Assembly: GCF_023509015.1 (NCBI RefSeq)
Contig: NZ_CP094975.1
Span: 1,931,501-1,995,500, forward strand
Direction: 5' to 3'
DNA from: Pseudomonas abieticivorans
Lineage (GTDB): Bacteria; Pseudomonadota; Gammaproteobacteria; Pseudomonadales; Pseudomonadaceae
DNA: 64,000 nt
Both the position numbers and the translations under genes were made by a program. Below are positions 60,289 through 64,000 of the stretch, in pieces. The first letter of the stretch is position 1. Every line of letters starts with the position of its first letter. The notes beneath the pieces were generated by a model. That model did no database searches and was not told where the DNA came from. It saw only the letters and a program-made list of their open reading frames with translations.

Positions 60289-60776
60289 TGCCAGTGTTTA
60301 TCAGCTATCGCCACACCGACCGAGACCTTGCCACGCGCATCAATAACCGCCTGCAGCAATTCAATGTGCAGACCTATTTCGATGTACTGGATGCCGAGTC
60401 GCAAAGCACCGACAACATTACCGAGGTCATTACCCGCAACATCACCGAATGCACCCATTTGCTGGCAGTGATTTCCTACACGACCGCGCAGTCGTGGTGG
60501 GTGCCCTTCGAGATAGGCGAAGCGACCATCAGTGGCCGACGCATCAGCTCATTTCAGGTGGGGCACGAGGCGCTGCCGCTGTACCTGGAGAAATGGCCGA
60601 AGATGAGCAATACCCTGGAGCTGGATTTGTTCATCGAAGAATATCGACGCGAAAGCAGCAAGCGCTCGATCGGCATGGAGTCCATGGAACGGGCCACGGC
60701 GGGCAGCGCGAAAGGTGTCGGCAGCGCTGACCAGTTCCACAAGACACTCAAGGAGCGCATTCGCAGGGGGTATTGA
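60288..60776 (+). CDS. TIR-domain protein (second TIR of the defence operon)
   Basis: 162 residues. TIR domain about 1-120: 'MPVFISYRHTDRDLATRINNRL', 'TECTHLLAVISYTTAQSWWVPFEIGEA' with the likely catalytic Glu75 after the S-x-W motif, then a C-terminal helical tail rich in Glu, Ser and Arg. Unlike the first TIR it looks like a conventional bacterial TIR_2 domain. Translationally coupled to the caspase gene (TGATG). Whether both TIRs are NADases or one senses the phage is unknown. Confidence 0.87.
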   Translation: MPVFISYRHTDRDLATRINNRLQQFNVQTYFDVLDAESQSTDNITEVITRNITECTHLLAVISYTTAQSWWVPFEIGEATISGRRISSFQVGHEALPLYLEKWPKMSNTLELDLFIEEYRRESSKRSIGMESMERATAGSAKGVGSADQFHKTLKERIRRGY

Positions 60777-60778
60777 AT

Positions 60779-60862
60779 TGAGCTATGAGCTGCAAGCTAT
60801 AAGCCCAAAGCAGGCACCGCACTAACCTGCTCCAAGCTTGTAGCTTGCCACTTGAAGCTGCT
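60779..60862. repeat. REP-like inverted repeat of another class
   Basis: GAGCTGCAAGCTATAAGC and GCTTGTAGCTTGCCACTTG with GAAGCTGC face each other between the second TIR gene and motB, an AGCTTGTAGCTTG-type Pseudomonas REP rather than the GTAGGAG type. It marks the right end of the inserted block. Confidence 0.6.
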
Positions 60863-61906
60863 TCACTGCTTCCCTGGCTCATCCATTTTCAAGGTGCCGT
60901 CCTCGAAGATGTTCAGCTTTTGCCGCAACTCCCGCGGCTGCATCGGCGCCGTTGGGTCCACTGGCGCTGCCGTTGAAGCACCCGGTTTGCCGGCTGGAGC
61001 CGCCGCGCCAGGGGCAGCGGGTTTGCCTGCGCCTGGTGCATCCGGCGCGCCCTGCTCGCCCTCGATCTCGCGTTGGGCCTTCTTGGTCAAAACGACGATA
61101 TCGATGCGACGGTTGACCGGGTTCAGCGGGTTCTTGCGATCAAACAGCGAAGAAGAGGCATAACCCACCACCCGCGCTACTTGGCTATCAGGATATCCGC
61201 CGGCCACCAGTGCCCGGCGAGCCGCGTTGGCACGGTTTGCCGACAGCTCCCAGTTACCAAAGTCACCTTGGCCGGCGTACGGCTTGGCATCGGTGTGGCC
61301 GCTGACACTGATCTTGTTTGGCACGGCCTTGATCGTGTCGGCCATGGCCAGCAGTATGTCTTCGAAATACGGCTGCAAGCGCGCACTGCCCAGGTCGAAC
61401 ATCGGCCGGTTCTCGGCGTCCATGATCTGGATGCGCAAGCCGTCCTGGGTGATCTCGAACAGGATCTGATCCTTGAACTTCTGCAATTGCGGGTTCTGGT
61501 CGACCTTGTTCTGCAGCTCCTGCAACAGCAACTCCAGGCGCTCGTGCTCGACCTGTTCGGCGACCTTGTCGGCCTGGTCCTCGGTGACCTTGTTGCTGTC
61601 CGACTCAGGCTTGGGCGGGCCTTCCTCGATTTGCGGATTCAGGGTCTTGTCGGGCGCAAGCTTGGGCGTGCCGCCCATGTCGATGATGTACGGCGAGCCA
61701 CTTTCAGAAAACCCCACAGGGTCCTGGAAGTAGCCGGCGATGGCCAGCTTTTGCTCGGGCGTGGCGGTAGACAACAGCCACAGCACCAGGAAGAACGCCA
61801 TCATCGCCGTGGCAAAGTCGGCGAAGGCAATCTTCCAGGCGCCGCCGTGGTGACCGCCGCCAAAGCGCTTGACGCGCTTGATGATTATCGGCTGATTATT
61901 TTCCAT
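60863..61906 (-). CDS. motB: Flagellar stator protein MotB
   Basis: 347 residues: one membrane helix (about 25-48, with the conserved Asp of 'IAFADFATAMMAFF'), a linker and plug, an OmpA-like peptidoglycan-binding domain (about 165-290; 'SVSGHTDAKPY' and 'NWELSANRANAARRALV') and a Pro/Ala/Gly-rich tail. Pairs with MotA as a proton channel. Three bases after the motA stop. Confidence 0.97.
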   Translation of the reverse strand: MENNQPIIIKRVKRFGGGHHGGAWKIAFADFATAMMAFFLVLWLLSTATPEQKLAIAGYFQDPVGFSESGSPYIIDMGGTPKLAPDKTLNPQIEEGPPKPESDSNKVTEDQADKVAEQVEHERLELLLQELQNKVDQNPQLQKFKDQILFEITQDGLRIQIMDAENRPMFDLGSARLQPYFEDILLAMADTIKAVPNKISVSGHTDAKPYAGQGDFGNWELSANRANAARRALVAGGYPDSQVARVVGYASSSLFDRKNPLNPVNRRIDIVVLTKKAQREIEGEQGAPDAPGAGKPAAPGAAAPAGKPGASTAAPVDPTAPMQPRELRQKLNIFEDGTLKMDEPGKQ

Positions 61907-61909
61907 GGA

Positions 61910-62761
61910 TCAGCGACCGCGAACCGCTTGCTCAAGCTCGGCAAAGCTGGGGCGGTGGGCCGGGTACAGCACCTTGCGACCGAATTCGACGGCCAACGAA
62001 GGCGGCATGCCCGAGGCCGAGGCCACCAGCGAGGCCTTGATGGCCTCGTACACGTTTACTTCTTCCTTGGCATCGTGGCCCAGCGCCGTGGCCAGCGGGC
62101 CGACAAAGCCGTAGGCCGCGAGGATACCGAAGAAGGTACCCACTAGCGCCGCGCCGACGTGGCCGCCGATGGCGTTCTTGTCACCATCGCCAAGGGACGC
62201 CATGGTCACCACGATACCCAGAACTGCCGCGACGATACCAAAGCCGGGCATGCCGTCGGCCACGCCGGTCACGGCATGGGAAGGGTGCTCGAGCTCTTCC
62301 TTCATGCTCAGCAACTCCATGTCGAACAGCCCTTCCAGCTCATGGGGGGCCATGTTGCCGGTGGACATGATGCGCAGGTAGTCGCAGATGAACGCGGTCA
62401 TGCGCTCATCCTTGAGTATGACCGGGTATTTGGCGAAGATCGGGCTGGCCGAGGCGTCCTCGATATCGCTCTCGATCGCCATCATGCCTTCACGACGGCT
62501 TTTATTGAGGATCTCGTAGACCAGGCTCAACACTTCGATATAAAAGGCGTGAGAGAACCGCGACTTGAACATGCCCAACGACTTTTTCAGTACGTGCATG
62601 GTCATGTAGCCGGGGTTGGCCTGCAGGAACGCACCCAGCGCCGCGCCGCCGATAATCAACACCTCGAAAGGCTGGATCAGCGCCGCGATTTTACCGTGGG
62701 AGAGTACGTATCCGCCGAGCACGCTCGCGAATACGACGATGATGCCGATAATTTTAGCCAT
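61910..62761 (-). CDS. motA: Flagellar stator protein MotA
   Basis: 283 residues with four membrane helices and a large cytoplasmic loop: 'MAKIIGIIVVFASVLGGYVLSHG' at the start, 'DVDMELLS..EELEHPSHAV' loop, 'GMPGFGIVAAVLGIVVTMASLG' and 'VGAALVGTFFGILAAYGFVGPLA'. First gene of motAB, with a sigma-28 promoter upstream. Confidence 0.97.
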   Translation of the reverse strand: MAKIIGIIVVFASVLGGYVLSHGKIAALIQPFEVLIIGGAALGAFLQANPGYMTMHVLKKSLGMFKSRFSHAFYIEVLSLVYEILNKSRREGMMAIESDIEDASASPIFAKYPVILKDERMTAFICDYLRIMSTGNMAPHELEGLFDMELLSMKEELEHPSHAVTGVADGMPGFGIVAAVLGIVVTMASLGDGDKNAIGGHVGAALVGTFFGILAAYGFVGPLATALGHDAKEEVNVYEAIKASLVASASGMPPSLAVEFGRKVLYPAHRPSFAELEQAVRGR

Positions 62762-62826
62762 AGGTTAGAAGCACTTACAGGTCGAGGTGAAAGACGGGGC
62801 GGAAGTTCTTAAAACTCTTCTTCTAC

Positions 62827-62853
62827 TTATCGGCAGTTCTGCGCCAGACTATA
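62827..62853 (-). promoter_or_regulatory. Sigma-28 (FliA) promoter of motAB
   Basis: On the minus strand: TATAGTCT, 11-bp spacer, GCCGATAA. The -10 is a perfect match to the FliA consensus and the -35 is 6 of 8 (TAAAGTTT), 65 bp before motA. Confidence 0.75.
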
Positions 62854-62890
62854 GCCTAGAAAGGCGAAAAGCCAGTTTGGCCCCCACAGC

Positions 62891-64000
62891 ATGCCTATTG
62901 AAGCCATCGTGCCAACACAAAAACCGCAAAGCCTTGAAGCCTGGGTCAAATTGCTCGACGGCGTGCGCCTGCCCGTCCCGCAGGCCAGTTACGATCATGT
63001 ACGTGCCACCATGGCCGATAGCCGTCGCTCGCTGCGTGATATCGCCGAAGCCATGCAGAACAGCCCGGCCCTGGTGCTGAGTGTGATCCGCGAGGCCAAC
63101 CACCATAGCCATGCAAGCCTCGCGGAGCCCGCCGAAAGCCTGGAGATCGCGATCAACCGGCTGGGTCTCAAACGTACCGAAGAGTTGCTGCTGCGCCTAC
63201 CGGCCGTCGAAACCAGCGAGATCCCGATGGCCTTGCGCCAACTGCAACTGATCAGCCAGCATGCCGCACAGCAGGCCAACGGGCTATTCGCCGGGCGCCT
63301 GGCGCGGCTATGGCAGGAAATTCACTGGGGCAGCCTGCTGTTCCTATCGCCGCTCTGGCCGCTGGCCGTGACACACCCCAAGCTGCTGGAAGAATGGGAG
63401 TTGCGGGTGGTGCACAAAGGCGAGCCCGCCTGCGCGGTGGAAAATGAACTGTTCGGCGTACGGCTGCTGAACATCTGCCAGACCGTGGCCGAGCTGTGGC
63501 GCTTGCCGGCCTGGGTAAGCCACGGCTATCGCCTGCTGCTGGAAGAGAAACGCTCACTGGTCGGGGTGCTGCATATTGCCCGCGACAATGAGCATCGTTT
63601 GCGCCAGCAACACAAGCTCGACGACGACCCGGCCTTGCGTCGCTGGCTGGTGCAACCGGCCAATACGGTCTTGCTGGCCAACGGTATTGCCCTCGCGGCC
63701 CAGCAAGGCTGGGAAAGCCCGCACATGACCCGCTGGCAGTACCTGACCAGCCTGTACCTGCAAATGCCCCTCCAAGAGCTGCAGCAGCAAGTGCACCAAC
63801 AGGCCGCGCAAAGCGCGCGCAACCACGCCGCACCCGGCTTGTGGCACCCCGCCGAAGCGCTGTTGTGGCCGTGGGACTCGCGCAAGCTGCACCGCGGCCT
63901 GCTGCCCGCGCCGCCGCCTTCGGCCGAGTCGCTGACGGTGTGGCGCAAGTACTGCGCTGAACTGCTGGTGGAGCCGAGTCGCTTCAACAACGCCATGCAC
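62891..64000 (+). CDS. HDOD-domain protein, N-terminal part (cut by window edge)
   Basis: 370 codons open to the window end; the stop is beyond it. It starts MPIEAIVPTQKPQSLEAWVKLL and then has the HDOD-type 'LPVPQASYDHVRATMADSRRSLRDIAEAMQNSPALVLSVIREANH' beginning and 'AINRLGLKRTEELLLRLP'. HDOD domains are catalytically degenerate HD relatives in signalling. Occupies the place of PA4955 beside motA in P. aeruginosa. It is divergent from motA, sharing a 129-bp intergenic region. Confidence 0.8.
   Translation, partial: MPIEAIVPTQKPQSLEAWVKLLDGVRLPVPQASYDHVRATMADSRRSLRDIAEAMQNSPALVLSVIREANHHSHASLAEPAESLEIAINRLGLKRTEELLLRLPAVETSEIPMALRQLQLISQHAAQQANGLFAGRLARLWQEIHWGSLLFLSPLWPLAVTHPKLLEEWELRVVHKGEPACAVENELFGVRLLNICQTVAELWRLPAWVSHGYRLLLEEKRSLVGVLHIARDNEHRLRQQHKLDDDPALRRWLVQPANTVLLANGIALAAQQGWESPHMTRWQYLTSLYLQMPLQELQQQVHQQAAQSARNHAAPGLWHPAEALLWPWDSRKLHRGLLPAPPPSAESLTVWRKYCAELLVEPSRFNNAMH

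Noticed and set aside
58914..60776. Classical type I or II Thoeris
   Set aside because: No SIR2-type or membrane-type ThsA effector; the effector is a caspase-like protease, so only the TIR-caspase type fits.

Overview
The window reads as chromosome of a Pseudomonas, most likely of the P. fluorescens/P. putida side of the genus. Coding is dense and GC-rich, REP/REPIN palindromes (GTAGGAGCGGATT...) are scattered between genes, and gene order closely follows the P. aeruginosa PAO1 block I recall as about PA4890 to PA4955 (desT-ureEFG, liv/bra transporter, pncB, azu, ygiQ, dnaB-rplI-rpsR-rpsF-rlmB-rnr, two tRNA-Leu, purA-hisZ-hflCK-hflX-hfq-miaA-mutL-amiB-tsaE-nnrD, queG, orn, rsgA, motBA, HDOD gene). 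Species assignment is inference from gene content only.

Layout. 1-283: start of an AsmA-family gene. 614-1090: secreted protein made of ten 12-residue tandem repeats. 1193-5690: desT, urease accessory genes ureE-F-G, a hupE/ureJ gene and an AGE-family epimerase. 5912-6679: an SDR gene. 6680-7382: gene-free stretch with a cluster of DnaA-box-like 9-mers. 7383-12479: branched-chain amino-acid ABC transporter. 12981-15462: pncB, azurin, a LOG-family gene. 15459-22213: three-gene operon of transglutaminase-like and ATP-grasp/alpha-E proteins. 22516-32224: ygiQ-type radical SAM gene, dnaB, ribosomal protein genes, rlmB, rnr. 32452-32804: duplicated tRNA-Leu(CAG) units. 32969-35562: iron ABC transporter genes. 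35645-50575: chemoreceptor, then the purA-hisZ-hfl-hfq-miaA-mutL-amiB-tsaE-nnrD housekeeping run. 50663 onward: queG. 51718-57005: accessory block inserted between queG and orn (TRIC membrane protein, FAD/2Fe-2S reductase, AurF-like diiron N-oxygenase, class I amidotransferase, MocR/PtsJ-type regulator). 57002-57545: orn, broken by a one-base insertion in this sequence. 57648-58679: rsgA. 58914-60776: TIR / caspase-like protease / TIR operon. 60863 to the end: motB, motA, and an HDOD-domain gene cut by the window edge.

The most exciting locus is 58914-60776. A MTH538-type TIR-like protein, a caspase-family protease with intact His/Cys dyad, and a second, different TIR protein lie in one tight operon inserted between rsgA and motB. 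This is the architecture of a TIR-caspase anti-phage system (type IV Thoeris as I recall it from recent literature): TIR enzymes would make an NAD-derived signal on infection and the signal would switch on the protease. A perfect hairpin overlapping the ribosome-binding site of the first TIR gene suggests translational control. Second in interest is the AT-richer AurF-like oxygenase and reductase pair, an apparently stand-alone N-oxidation module of unknown substrate. Third is the frameshift in orn, which normally clears pGpG and short RNAs.
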